40,958 nucleotides of DNA, taken from the NCBI GenBank assembly GCA_004802725.1, contig SGPM01000253.1, positions 1-40,958 of the forward strand, written 5' to 3'. The notes beneath the pieces are model-generated. The model had not been told where the DNA came from and did no database searches. It was given only the letters and a program-made list of their open reading frames with translations. The position numbers were made by a program, and so were the translations under genes. The stretch is from Antrodiella citrinella. Lineage: Eukaryota > Basidiomycota > Agaricomycetes > Polyporales > Steccherinaceae. Shown piece by piece: positions 1 through 14,867 of this stretch (the first letter of the stretch is position 1; every line of letters begins with the position of its first letter).

Positions 1-563
1 GGTCCGACGTATCATAGAATTGACTCGAAGAGGTCCGAAGTGCCGCGGAATAATGCTAAAATGGTCTCCTATGGGCGTATCCGGTACCAGCGAGCCGTGG
101 GTCTCATCAGCGCGACAGCGTAACTGCCCAAGTGCTCATATCTCGTGCAAACGACCCCTGCCAGGGCAACATACTCAACATGCCGTTGTGAAACAGGCTG
201 ACCCACATGGTTCCGGCTCTGAAGTACTCACAAGGACATCTACGGTCATACGCTGCTCATACCCTAGCCAAACTTTAACCTCAACTGAGACGTTTGGACA
301 AGAACATGAATATCTGAGGCTCGAAGCTTTAGGCCGACCGAAAGGCTTTCCATTCATTCATCTTCAAGTTGTTCTTCCTTGATGGACCTCTCTTCACCCC
401 AAGACATGTTCATAATTTTACCTCAAACGTGTCACCGAAGTGTTTCGATCATGGCATGTCAGCGGTCATCCCGATGGGATAAAAGCAACGATTCTGCCAT
501 CCACTAGATCAACTGCACCCGATCTCCAAATCTCCCTTGGGCCTCATTTCAAAACAACTTGAA
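1..563. other. Upstream flank of ICMT-like copy 1, no gene recognised
   Basis: No protein-coding gene is supported here. From about 111 onward the sequence is the 5' part of the duplicated block and resembles 2370-2775. The open frames in it are not conserved in length between the two copies, which argues that they are not coding. It probably holds the promoter and 5' leader of the first ICMT-like gene. Confidence 0.6.
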
Positions 564-1960
564 ATGTCTACATTATGGTCATACCATCTGGTGAAGATAC
601 CTTTTATCCTCGCCAACGTATATTCAGTCTACATATCCCATCGTCCTCCCCGTCCAGCCCCGGACACAAGTGAGCTGAAGAAATACAGTGAACGCAAGGA
701 TACCAGGGACGGTTTGACACCCCTCGCTTGGATCACACTTCCTATGGCGAAAGTACAACTTCATCCTCTTTGACGATATCCTTCATTTGCTCACATGCTC
801 ATAAAATGTAGATCACGAGTTTCTTCTTTGGCGTGTGTGATATCTACATGATCATATCCACTGTCTATCCCGATCTTCGTATCCCCCTCTTTCATCGCCT
901 TCTACTGCCGAGCCCCGCCGTAGCCCCAGAGCTCTCTGATTTATATCTGTCAACCGCCTTCGTGTGGGGCTCAGTGATGCTCTGGACCGGGACTTACATC
1001 CGATACCTCTGCTATCGCACGCTCGGCCGTCACTTCACCTTCGAGCTCTCCCTCCTAAATGAACACAAGCTGGTCACTGACGGCCCGTACTCATTCGTGC
1101 GCCACCCATCGTACCTTGGCTACATTTTATTAGCCCCGGGTATGATCATCGCGCAGCTGTTCAGCCCCGGGACGTGGTGGGTGGAGAGCGGCATGTGGCA
1201 GACATGGCAGGGAAAGGTGTTCGGTGCATCCTGGATCGCGTTCCACTTGAATGTAGGATGTTTGCTGTTGTCGAGAGTTCCAAAGGAGGACTTGATGTTA
1301 AGTATCGAGTTCAAGGAACAGTGGCTGAGTTGGTCGCGCAAGACGAAGTACGCTGTCATTCCTTTCATTTGGTGAAGGTACAGGGAACACATGTGTACGT
1401 GCAAAGTGCACATAAATCAACAACCAATATCCAATATCTTACCGTATGTACTTTCGCCTTGACATTTCTCTGTATCATTTCGTTTCGCATTGGATGTATT
1501 TTTCGGTTTTGGATAAATTCACTCTGACCACTTCGTCGTATACGTAACCGACAGCGACGTCGTCTTGCTCATGCTTGCTATAAACAATTTTAGTGCGCAT
1601 TTCAAATACCTCACTCGCTTCCGTAATACTTCTGAGTTCTGTCGGAATTCGCCATAAAACGCGCGCCTTGCTTTGTTTTTTCTGTGTTCTGCTCGGTCCT
1701 GGTGGCATCTTCAACTTTGAGCTTGGCTTTTATTTTGATTCAACGCCTATCGTCTTATGAATATACACATATGAGTCGCTATCAGAGACTAAAGATGCCT
1801 GTGAATCCCGCCACGGAGACTCACGGTGGATGTCGATAATGTCATGCTAAACCTCACCGAGTGTCGGGTTGTGAGTCGAACGAGTTACAACTTATATGAA
1901 AGTTGAACATCTTCTCATACCATGATCACTCCAATAGAGATCCACTTTATCCCTTCTTCT
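111..1960 (+). repeat. First unit of a diverged tandem segmental duplication
   Basis: This block is repeated at about 2370-4140. Matching landmarks in order are a GCGC(G/A)CAGCGTA stretch (111 and 2370), the phrase CCAGGGCAACATACTCAAC (about 163 and 2388), the two-exon ICMT-like gene (564 and 2776), GCATTGGATGTA in the 3' flank (about 1488 and 3712), ACGCGCGCCTTGCTT (about 1660 and 3818) and the start of a GFA gene (1922 and 4101). The spacing between landmarks is about 2.2 kb throughout. The first unit has about 33 extra bases near 130-162. Coding parts are much better conserved than the flanks, so the duplication is not recent and the coding part has been under selection. Confidence 0.8.
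564..1375 (+). CDS. ICMT-like methyltransferase, tandem copy 1
   Basis: Two exons, 564-752 and 812-1375, with a 59-nt GT..AG intron in phase 0, give 250 residues. The family, protein-S-isoprenylcysteine O-methyltransferase (Ste14 type), moves a methyl group from S-adenosylmethionine to the C-terminal prenylcysteine of CaaX proteins such as Ras and fungal pheromones, in the ER membrane. Visible signatures are several hydrophobic helices, the cofactor-binding segment HKLVTDGPYSFVRHPSYLG and the C-terminal LSRVPKEDLML followed by YAVIPFIW. The usual RIxxEE motif is changed to RVPKED. The start at 564 was chosen because copy 2 has an ATG at the same place; an in-frame ATG at 537 is the alternative. 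It is about 87 percent identical to copy 2 in exon 2 by eye (24 differences in 187). Substrate is unknown; such genes are often expanded in mushrooms, so it need not be the housekeeping enzyme. Confidence 0.85.
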
Positions 1961-2775
1961 CTGCCTCGTCGTCGTGAGTTCCTTCTTGGGATATCTTAGG
2001 ACTGGAACCGAGACTAGACGCTGAGGACATTGTTGACTCGCCAAATTTGAACTTGAAACTCCGCCGCGCCGTCATCGTTTTTCAACGTGTTTTCTCAAGG
2101 TTGACACTGCTCATGCCAACTTTCGTCTTTTCTTGCGATTGTTCGTGAGAATGATTGCCTTTCCTTCTGACATTGGAATGATGAGCGAATTGCGAACATT
2201 CGAACAAGTGAGTACGCCCAAGTTCAAGATCAAGCAGCCTCGAGATCGGGGGGAGAAATATGCGAAAGAGGAATCCTTGGGCCACTGAGAGGTAGCCATT
2301 TGGCAAATACACTGTTTTGAATCCGTTTCTGATGTTTATGTGTTCATATAGGATATGGTTGGCTAAGTGCGCGGCAGCGTAGCTGCCCCAGGGCAACATA
2401 CTCAACATGCCTATGTGAAATAGGCTGACTTTGATTCCAGCTCTGAATTGCTCACGAGGACGTCTTCGGACACCTGTTGCTCATGCCCGAGCCAAACTTC
2501 AACCTCAACCGAGACGTTTGGTGAGAAAGTGTACAAGAATATGAGGCTCGAAGCCTCAGCCCCATTCATCTTGGTCTTCCTTGATGGACCGCTTATCTTT
2601 CAACATGGTGTTCATACTTTCACCTCGAAAATATCACCAGTGTTTCGAGATAACGGCATTCCAGCAGTCATCCCGATAGAATAAAAGCGAGGGCTCTGCC
2701 ATGGTGCCATCCACTGGATCACTAGCATCACGTCTCCGAGTCGGAACCTCCCTCGGACCTCTCAGCGCAATTGGA
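1376..2775. other. Spacer between the two ICMT-like copies
   Basis: Apart from the GFA relic near 1922, no gene is recognised. The left part resembles the 3' flank of copy 2 (3588-4080), and the right part from about 2370 is the 5' flank of the second duplication unit. It should contain the polyadenylation site of copy 1 and the promoter of copy 2. Confidence 0.5.
1840..1990 (+). pseudogene. Decayed 5' end of a GFA-family gene
   Basis: The ATG at 1922 and the next eight codons match the start of the intact GFA gene at 4101 in 21 of 27 bases, reading M-I-T-P-I-E-I-H against M-T-T-P-V-E-T-H. The preceding leader (ACTTATATGAAAGTTGAACATC) also resembles the leader before 4101. Downstream the frame diverges, stops after about 34 codons, and the cysteine-rich GFA core is absent. 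I infer that the duplicated unit once contained at least the start of the GFA gene, and that this copy is truncated or decayed. Confidence 0.55.
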
Positions 2776-3587
2776 ATGTTTACCTTTTGGTCAAATCCCC
2801 TGGTGAAGGTACCTTTTATCATCGCCAATGTATATTCGGCGTACATATCCCATCGTTCTCCCCGTTTAACTCCCGACGTAATTGAGCTGAAGAAATACAG
2901 TGAACGCAAAGATACCAAGGATGGATTGACATCCATCACGTGGATCACTGTTCCTATAATGATGGTACGAGCTCATCGTCTTCAATATGCCTCACTTCCT
3001 CACATACCATTCATACACTGTAGATCACGGTTTTCACCTTTGGCGCGTGTGACATCTACATGATCGTATCCACTGTCCATCCCGATCTTCGCATTCCCCT
3101 CCTCTACAACCTCATACTACCGAGACCTGCCGTAGCCCCAGAGCTCTCTGATTTATACCTGTCAACCGCCTTCGTATGGGGCTCAGTGATGATCTGGACC
3201 GGGACTTACATCCGATACCTCTGCTATCGCACGCTCGGCCGTCACTTTACCTTCGAGCTCTCCCTCCAAAAGGAGCACAAACTTGTCACCGACGGCCCAT
3301 ACGCCTTCGTACGCCACCCATCATATCTTGGCTACCTTTTCTTAGCCCCGGGTATGATCATCGCGCAGCTGTTCAGCCCCGGGACGTGGTGGGTGGAGAG
3401 CGGCATGTGGCAGACATGGCAGGGCAAGGTGTTCGGCGTGTATTGGATCGCGTTCTGTCTGAACTTAGGATGGTTGCTGTTGTCGAGAGTTCCGAAGGAG
3501 GATTTGATGTTGAGGGTCGAGTTCAAGGAACAATGGGTCAGTTGGTCACGCAAGACAAAGTACGCTGTCATTCCTTTCATTTGGTGA
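2776..3587 (+). CDS. ICMT-like methyltransferase, tandem copy 2
   Basis: Exons 2776-2964 and 3024-3587, joined in phase 0 over a 59-nt intron, encode 250 residues, the same length as copy 1. The hallmark segments are HKLVTDGPYAFVRHPSYLG (cofactor and substrate region) and the C-terminal RVPKEDLML then YAVIPFIW. The expected activity is S-adenosylmethionine-dependent carboxyl methylation of prenylated cysteine at the ER. An in-frame ATG at 2701 would add 25 residues; I prefer 2776 because the upstream ATG is missing in copy 1. Differences between the copies are scattered and mostly conservative and there are no frameshifts, so both look functional. Confidence 0.85.
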
Positions 3588-4100
3588 AAGGATGTTGGTG
3601 ATGAAGGGATATAGGCCCTAGGGCCTGGTGCGACGAGATTTGCGACGAGGAACGCTCGGCCGGACAGGCTGAGGGAGCACATTTTGTTTTTAGGCTGTCT
3701 GTTTTCATTTTGCATTGGATGTACTACTTATGATCTGTTGTTTTTATGGAACGTACTTATGTGCAATGAAATATCAATATCCTATTCAATTTGCGCACTC
3801 AAGTACAGTACTAGTACGCGCGCCTTGCTTCTGTCGGAGTCTTTGTTCCTCTTTGTCCTGCTCATATCGTCGGTCCTTGCATCTTCGACCTTTTGGTGTC
3901 AAGCATCATCTTGTCAGCCATGGTTTCCTGACGAAACTGGAATATGCATAATCCTGTGAACTCTCCACAATTGGGTGACTATGGTCGGTGATGGATGATG
4001 ATGTCATCCTGAACCCACCAAATGCACTCTGAGGGAGAAGACTCATGGGTTGTACTTCAAGTGAGTCCAACAAATTATATCTTCAACATCGTATCAAACC
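3588..4100. other. Intergenic spacer before the GFA gene
   Basis: This is the 3' flank of ICMT-like copy 2 and the promoter and leader of the GFA gene. Frames here end quickly or are not conserved in the matching flank of copy 1. No gene is supported. Confidence 0.5.
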
Positions 4101-5115
4101 ATGACCACTCCAGTCGAAACCCACTCTCACGAAGACGCAGTCTCCCATACTAGTAAAGGCCAGCATTCGTACATACCGCACCCGCCGCCTGCCGAACACC
4201 ACGACAATCAAAGGTACAAGACCTTCCCAGACACAGGATGGCGCGGCGAACCATTGATACCGAGTAGCCAAGGCGGAGACCGTGAACCGGATTTTTTGAA
4301 CAAGCCGCCGTATAATTGGTCGAGTGAAGGTGGGCTTTTCAAGCCAAAGTACCGGACGTGAGTGTTTGAACACCACATCCCTTGATGTTCGTTACTAAAG
4401 CGAATGTATAGACAATGTTGGTGCGGGAACGTTTCGTTCGAGTTTCACGGCGATCCTGTCGACGCGAAACATTGTCACTGCCATCAGTGTCAGCACCTCC
4501 ATGGTGCACCCTTTCAATGGGCCGTCATTTTCCCAAAGGTATCTTCTCCTCCTCGACCTACCGTCTCTGTATTGGACATCTTACTATCCACACAGACCTC
4601 CGTTCGTATGGTCAAAAACATCGACGACAGTCTGCACTTCTTCAGCACCGAAAAACGGACAGGCGAGCACTCCGTCCCGTGCAAAGTCTCCTGCGACATG
4701 TGCCGCTCGCCCATCTTTGACGAAGGCAGGAACACTGTCCTAGCGTACCCTGCGTCCTTTGTCTTCGAGGACGGACGAATCCCGCTAGACTTCCAGCCGA
4801 CTGCGCATATATTCTTTTCGCAGCGGTGCGTATCCACAATTCAAGACTCCAGTAAGAGATGCTGTACATTCAGAGGCTGACATGAGTCTCTACAGAGTCA
4901 TGGAAGTCCCAGACGGTATACCCAAGTGGTCTGGTCACAAGGGCTCCAGCGAGCTCATGCAGGAGCTCACAAACGACGAAGGGTCAGTACACCGCGACTT
5001 GTTCCCGTGTCCTTGACCGCATAGATGATGCTCACCGACCCGAACCACTAGGAAGATGCCCAAATATAAAGGCGTACCGAATGCCGACTCCAACACGCCG
5101 GCTAAAGACCCGTGA
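4101..5115 (+). CDS. GFA/CENP-V-domain zinc protein
   Basis: Five exons, 4101-4357, 4412-4538, 4596-4825, 4896-4982 and 5052-5115, join in frame to 254 residues. The family is named for glutathione-dependent formaldehyde-activating enzyme; many fungal members have no proven reaction. The zinc ligands are visible in the expected order: CWCGNVSF (Cys-x-Cys), CHCHQC, and later CDMCRSPIF. The segment HLHGAPFQWAVIF after the second cysteine cluster and the TSVRMVKNIDDS block are typical of the basidiomycete group, as is the N-terminal extension of about 85 residues rich in His and Pro. The first ATG fits and is preceded by an A at -3. The gene converges with the acetyltransferase gene on the other strand. 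A role in formaldehyde or glutathione chemistry is possible but not shown by sequence. Confidence 0.88.
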
Positions 5116-5543
5116 TATGAGCGTAAGGAGTACAAGAACTTAATGAAGGACTTTGCCTGCAGGCTCAGCAGATTGCAGGTCTAGAATTGTTCTGCAGATA
5201 TTACGACCCGTGGGCACAGCACAGCTCCGATGTTTCCCAGCCGTAGGTGTCAAGAAATCCATTTCCATTTCCGTTGCAGAAAGAAAAGATAGAAGGAAAA
5301 AAGTATGCTACAGAAGTTCCTAAGCTCATATACTGTAAGAGACGTGAGTAGTGGGATCAATATTCTACAACATAAACAACCACACCCTCCATCCACATCC
5401 ACGCGCAAATGGTATCACCACCGGTAACTCAACCGCCACCCTTCGCCACTCACTCGGAACAAAACTTAATCAAGAAAACGCACTTTCCATCGCGAAGCAA
5501 CCGCACACAGAAGCACACAGAAGGCGGGGAGTGCATGATGCTT
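5116..5543. other. Convergent 3' region between GFA gene and acetyltransferase gene
   Basis: This 430-base spacer lies between two genes that end toward each other. Open frames on the plus strand from 5351 onward overlap the acidic repeat region of the opposite gene and are shadows. I see only likely 3' untranslated sequence. Confidence 0.6.
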
Positions 5544-10100
<4,557 letters not shown>

Positions 10101-10783
10101 TGTGAAGCGTGTGTGATGTATGTGAGAGCAGACGGTGCCCAAAGGCTAAGGAGGACTGGAGAGGCCGTCGTCGACGGCAGCGACGACGACGAGACGGTTG
10201 TTTACGACGTAAATAAACCCTAATTGGGACTTGTCTTTACGTTATGTTCCAGGCCCCGCAAGAAAGTGGCCGTTCTAACCATTCGCCTGATATGGTGCTT
10301 TGACGCACCATCGTCTAGACGTACATGAAACGCTTCACAGATATGTCTGCGATGGTCCATTGCGCGAACGTTGGTCGATACGGCGAGGGTATTATTTTGA
10401 AAGAAACGATAATTTTGATAAGTTGAAACTCAAGGGGCCAGAGACTCGATCAAACCGCGGACCCCCAAAACCGCATGCTCCGATGCAGCTGAGCGGGCGA
10501 CCAGCAGAGGACGAGCTTGGGACTGACCATCTCCGGGAGCGGCAGAGACGTCGTTTGCTCCTCAGGAGGAGGAGGAGATATTCCATGGAATACTCGCGTA
10601 TGTTTTTGTCTGGAAACCAATAAGGAAGAGCGTCTGTGCCTGCGCCTGTTGGACTGCTTCGAGTCGCAAGTCGAGCTGCCGTCGTTCTGTCTATCACGCT
10701 CAGATAAACCTCTCCCCACCGCCCTCTCCCTCCTTTCTCTCCTACCACCATCATCCACAACGTCGTACACACTCACCCAGACA
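10101..10783. promoter_or_regulatory. Shared divergent promoter region, acetyltransferase and LAMMER kinase
   Basis: The 683 bases between the two start codons must hold both promoters. From about 10705 to 10775 the plus strand is very C/T rich just before the kinase ATG, as often seen in leaders of strongly transcribed fungal genes. An in-frame open stretch upstream of the kinase ATG (from 10517) looks like leader rather than coding sequence. No clear TATA box is seen. Confidence 0.6.
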
Positions 10784-12780
10784 ATGCAGGCCGCGGTGCA
10801 TCATATCCCGCCGCACGCCCTCCCCTACCCTCCACTCAACCGTCTGCCCAATGGCCCGTCTGCCGCAATGCAGCCCACTCCCCCCGTCACCGGCCGAAAA
10901 CGCAAGCGGCCGCACCAGTACACCGTCTCGTACAGCGAGGTCCAAGAGGTCGACAGTGCAGGGAGGGTCAGAGATGTCATCGTAATCGACGATACGCCTC
11001 CGCCATCCACTATTTCCCCAGCGACTACCCACACGCAGCTCTATTCGGCTTCCCTCCAGCCCCCGATGTACTCTGCGCCCATCCAGACGAGATCCCGGGC
11101 TGCCGCTGCTGCACAGGCGTTGTCAGCCAGTACCTCGTCCACCACTACCGCCGCCCCGCCAACAAAGAAACGCAAGCGGGACCCCGTGGACGTAGCTGGC
11201 ACCGCTGGGAAACGGCCTGCTGTCAATGGCCACATTCAGGCCGCGGCCAGCACAAACAAGCCATGGGCGACTGGCAACGCCGTCGTTGCCGACGACGTGA
11301 GTCTTATATGCGCCCTTTCATCTGTGTAGACATGCTCAATTCACCACTTCTTACGCCAGGTATCCAAGGCCCCAGTTCCTTGTGACGATAAAGAGGGACA
11401 CTACATCATTGTCACAGATGACATGATTGCGAGGCGATGTGCGTCGCACCCTTTCTCGCCCCACTCCGCGCCGCTAAGAATACTTCTGCAGATCGTACGG
11501 TGCGCCTCCTGGGTCAGGGGACCTTTGGCAAGGTCATTGAGGCCGTCGATACCGAGACACATCAACGTGTGGCCATCAAGATCATCCGTGCCATTCCCAA
11601 GTACCGCGACGCAAGCAAGATTGAGGTGCGGGTGCTGCAGAAACTCAAGGAGCGCGACCCCACCAACAGGCAGTACGTGTACCCCTCCACCCTGGCGCTC
11701 GCCCGTCGCCTTGCTGACCTTGTCGTGTCCCATCAGCAAATGCATCCACCTCCTGCATTGGTTCGACCATCGGAATCACATATGCCTCGTCTCGGAGCTC
11801 TTGGGCATGTGTGTGTACGATTTTTTGAAGGAGAACGAGTTTTCTCCCTTCCCACGCTCTCACATTCAATCGTTCGCGCGACAACTCCTGGGCAGTGTCG
11901 CTTGTGAGTGCACAATGTGTCAGCATTGATCTTTGCCACTGACATTTTCACAGTTCTTCACGACCTTCATCTCATTCATACCGACTTGAAGCCGGAAAAT
12001 ATCTTATTGGTTAACAATGGATATAAGTTTGTAAATATTCCCGTACCAGGAAAGGTACTGCGCTCTATTTCTGAACTGCGGGTCTATTCAGCTCATCGAC
12101 TTCCCCGCAGCGCAATGCCCCACCGCGACTGAAGAAGATACTGGATTCGACTGACATTCGTCTTATCGATTTTGGCTCGGCAACATTTCAAGAGGAATAT
12201 CACTCGAGCGTGGTATCCACCCGTCACTATCGCGCGCCCGAGATCATCCTAGGCAAGCTCTGCCCCTTTTCGTTAACCTCATTACGCTGACCCGTATATC
12301 ACGCAGGTCTCGGCTGGTCATACCCCTGTGATGCTTTTTCATTGGGATGCATCCTGGTAGAGTTCTTCACCGGCGTGGCGTTGTTCCAGACGCATGACAA
12401 CCTAGAACATCTTGCCATGATGGAGCAAGTGATGGGCAAGATGCCAGAGCGGTTCGCTCGGGCGGGTGCTCGCTCAAAGCCAGAGTTCTTCAAAGACGGT
12501 AGCAGACTAGACTGGCCAAAGACGAAGATCACCTCGCGACAAAGTAGAAAGGAGGTGCGCGCCACCAAGAGCCTGGTGGTACGTCGATTCTGCCCATGCA
12601 TTATACCGCTTCTCGTATTGACCTATCATACAGGAGCTCATCCCGCAGATCGACGGGGTCAACAAGCAGTTCTATGACCTCGTCAAGAGGTTACTAACGT
12701 TCGATCCGACGCAAAGGATCGCGGTCAAGGATGCACTGCTACATCCGTACTTCTCTGTACGGATCGCGGAAGAAGTTTGA
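10784..12780 (+). CDS. LAMMER (CLK/Kns1/Lkh1-type) dual-specificity kinase
   Basis: Eight exons, 10784-11296, 11360-11438, 11492-11672, 11737-11903, 11954-12054, 12111-12252, 12307-12578 and 12634-12780, encode 533 residues. These kinases phosphorylate SR splicing factors and transcription regulators in the nucleus. The kinase domain starts at [15 protein letters not shown]; Lys227 (VAIK), catalytic Asp324 (HTDLKPEN) and Asp367 (DFGSAT) are present, followed by [13 protein letters not shown]. The family signature reads [11 protein letters not shown] at about 428-438. The first 195 residues are low complexity with basic nuclear-signal-like runs GRKRKRPHQ and KKRKRDP, as usual for the family. 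The intron after exon 6 (12253-12306) begins with GC instead of GT. Identification is firm; substrates are not evident. Confidence 0.95.
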
Positions 12781-14867
12781 TATCTCATAGTATGGTCCTG
12801 GTCCCCAAGTTTTGCCCCGTGCTTTTTCTAGTCTTGCCTTCGGATACGGTTCGGACAGGCTTCCACCCAAATTCACTACCCCTCTCTTTGTATAAGTGTG
12901 TCCATTGTCACGATGCTGGTCCAAGTCCCGAGCCCAAATCACCTCTCCTTCCATCCATTACCTCTCTCTATTCCCCACATACTCACCTCGCTCTCTCTCA
13001 AAGGTCGACATACAGTGATATCGCAATTCCGGGGGGACCCGTTGTCTTTTGTCCTAATGCCATGTATAACCATCATGCGATAGTGCGCTCGCTCTCGTCT
13101 TGTTCTTCATGCATATGTGATCACATCCGGCACGCACGCACATCCCGTAACTATACTCGTAATATCTCATCCGCTCGCATCTGTTTCGTTCTCCGTCTTT
13201 CCACTGCAAGCTACAAGTACCTACAATCTCTCGCGACACCCCCTACCAGCATTTCTTCTTTTTTTCGTTTTTTGCATGGCTCCATTTTTCTGTGTATTTA
13301 CCTATTTAACCTGGATCAACTCTGCGTAGGGTTCGAGACGTTTTTAGCCCAAATTCATAGACTTCAAACTCTGCGGGGGTTGGTGGGGGTTTAGTTCGGA
13401 CTCCGGAGCTGCAGCGTAGCGAATAGCGACGGAACTTCGGTCTACGCCACGTCCGGCCCAAGCTCAAGGCGCTATCCTCTCATCGATTCCACCATTCTTA
13501 TACAATTCAGTGCTAATCCCAGTCCTTTCTAGTGCGTATACGCCCCGAATCCGAAACGAAGCGACCACCATCCCATCTCCGCTCCATGTTCTCCAAGCAT
13601 CACATCGCGAGGAAGAAGCCCCGCAGATTCAGACAGAGACCCATCTGGAAGCTGACTGGGCCGCATTCGCTTTGAACGAGGTCAAGGTCACGACTCATTG
13701 AGAGCAAATCCTCTCCCTGGCTTCCCGCTGATCAGGATCCCTCGGCCCCAAGTTTCAATTGATCTGACATCAGCCCATGGGACAATTGGGGAGAGTTGGG
13801 GGGACGTCGCGGGTCCGTCTCATGGGATGCTTTCACGAGTTGTGCTCACGAGTTCTGGGGNGGTCGCAGGCCCGNGATCAGCTCCACGAACCTGTGAATT
13901 GCGATCACCGAGGCTTGGGGGAGAGGGCACCCTAAACGTTAACAAGTGAGCGCGGTCTATATATTGCAACAATAGTATAGGTGTGAGAAGAGAGAATGCA
14001 CGTCGACCACCTGGGCCTGNCTGCGTCAACGTCCCCGATGGGTCAGCAGGACGGGGAGAGCGGCTCCTGGGACCGCGATGGGTTCTTCCGAGGCCGAGCT
14101 GGGGAGGGAACAGAACCCTTTTGTTTCCTCAGATGGTGCGGTGATCATCGACGTGTGCACTTCCGCAGATCTGCTGCACAGTCAGCCTGTCAAGGCGTAC
14201 TTACGACCGCGCGTACTGTATATTATGATATGGCATTGTCATTGTCGATTGCAAGTGTACGTAGTGACTCAACGACGTTATCGATTTTGGGCCGAACGGG
14301 ATGCCTCAGCCTGCTCGCTGCCAAACTCGTTCCCGGTCGTTCCGAGGTCTGGGAAGCACGCCATTATCTATGATTTGTGAACCTCGCGCCTCATGAGGGA
14401 CCCCGACACGTCAGCAAGTAAACTGTGGCGAGCTACATCGATTGTCAGCGGCGCCGGAAACCCGGATTCTCAGCGTTCGACTTTACCTTCAGCTTATGTA
14501 TTATTAAAATATTAAATAATACTGTTCTGAACGCTCTGAACTTTATCGTCGGTATTACTCATGTCATCACACGCAAAAATGAAAATCCAAGTTCTCGTTC
14601 TCCTGATTGCGAGCGAGCGGCAGAAAGTGTCAACTCATAAGTAAACTACAAAATGCAGCGATAACACAAGGGAGGAACTAGAAAGCACTTGAGGCGATAA
14701 GCAGGAAGGAATGAAAAGAAAGGAAAGCTATGCAATAGCCATGAGCAATTGAGAACGGTAAGAAGGATAGGCTTGTGTGTGCGCATTTGTGATGGCGCGA
14801 GTCGTGTGTTTGAGTCTCTTTCACCACCGCCGAGTCTACGGCGTGGAAAGCGTGTAGGCGTAAGGGC
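12781..14867. other. Gene-poor segment after the kinase
   Basis: About 2.1 kb without a gene I can support. The first few hundred bases are pyrimidine rich and are probably the kinase 3' untranslated region. Between about 13380 and 14120 the plus strand is G rich, and single undetermined bases occur at 13861, 13875 and 14020, suggesting poor read quality there. Frames such as 13510-13701 and 13996-14373 show no domain and no splice-consistent continuation. Convergent ends of the kinase and protease genes meet here. Confidence 0.5.

Larger units (their letters stand above)
2370..4140 (+). repeat. Second unit of the tandem segmental duplication
   Basis: This is the partner of 111-1960. It contains the second ICMT-like gene and runs into the 5' end of the intact GFA gene. 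Intron lengths (59 nt) and exon lengths of the ICMT-like genes are identical in the two units. In the shared 5' flank this unit lacks about 33 bases found in unit 1 and has an extra ATG (2701) in front of the conserved start. Confidence 0.8.

Noticed and set aside
3684..3959. Small frame ending in Cys-Ile-Ile-Leu, a CaaX-like end beside ICMT genes, as in a fungal pheromone precursor
   Set aside because: It lies in the 3' flank of ICMT-like copy 2, is rich in hydrophobic residues unlike pheromone precursors, and the matching flank of copy 1 does not keep the frame.
10517..10783. Upstream in-frame extension of the LAMMER kinase
   Set aside because: Composition is unlike protein, the segment includes a C/T-rich leader, and the ATG at 10784 gives a normal family length.
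13326..13340. GGGTTCGAGAC resembling a tRNA B box
   Set aside because: No matching A box or cloverleaf could be drawn around it.
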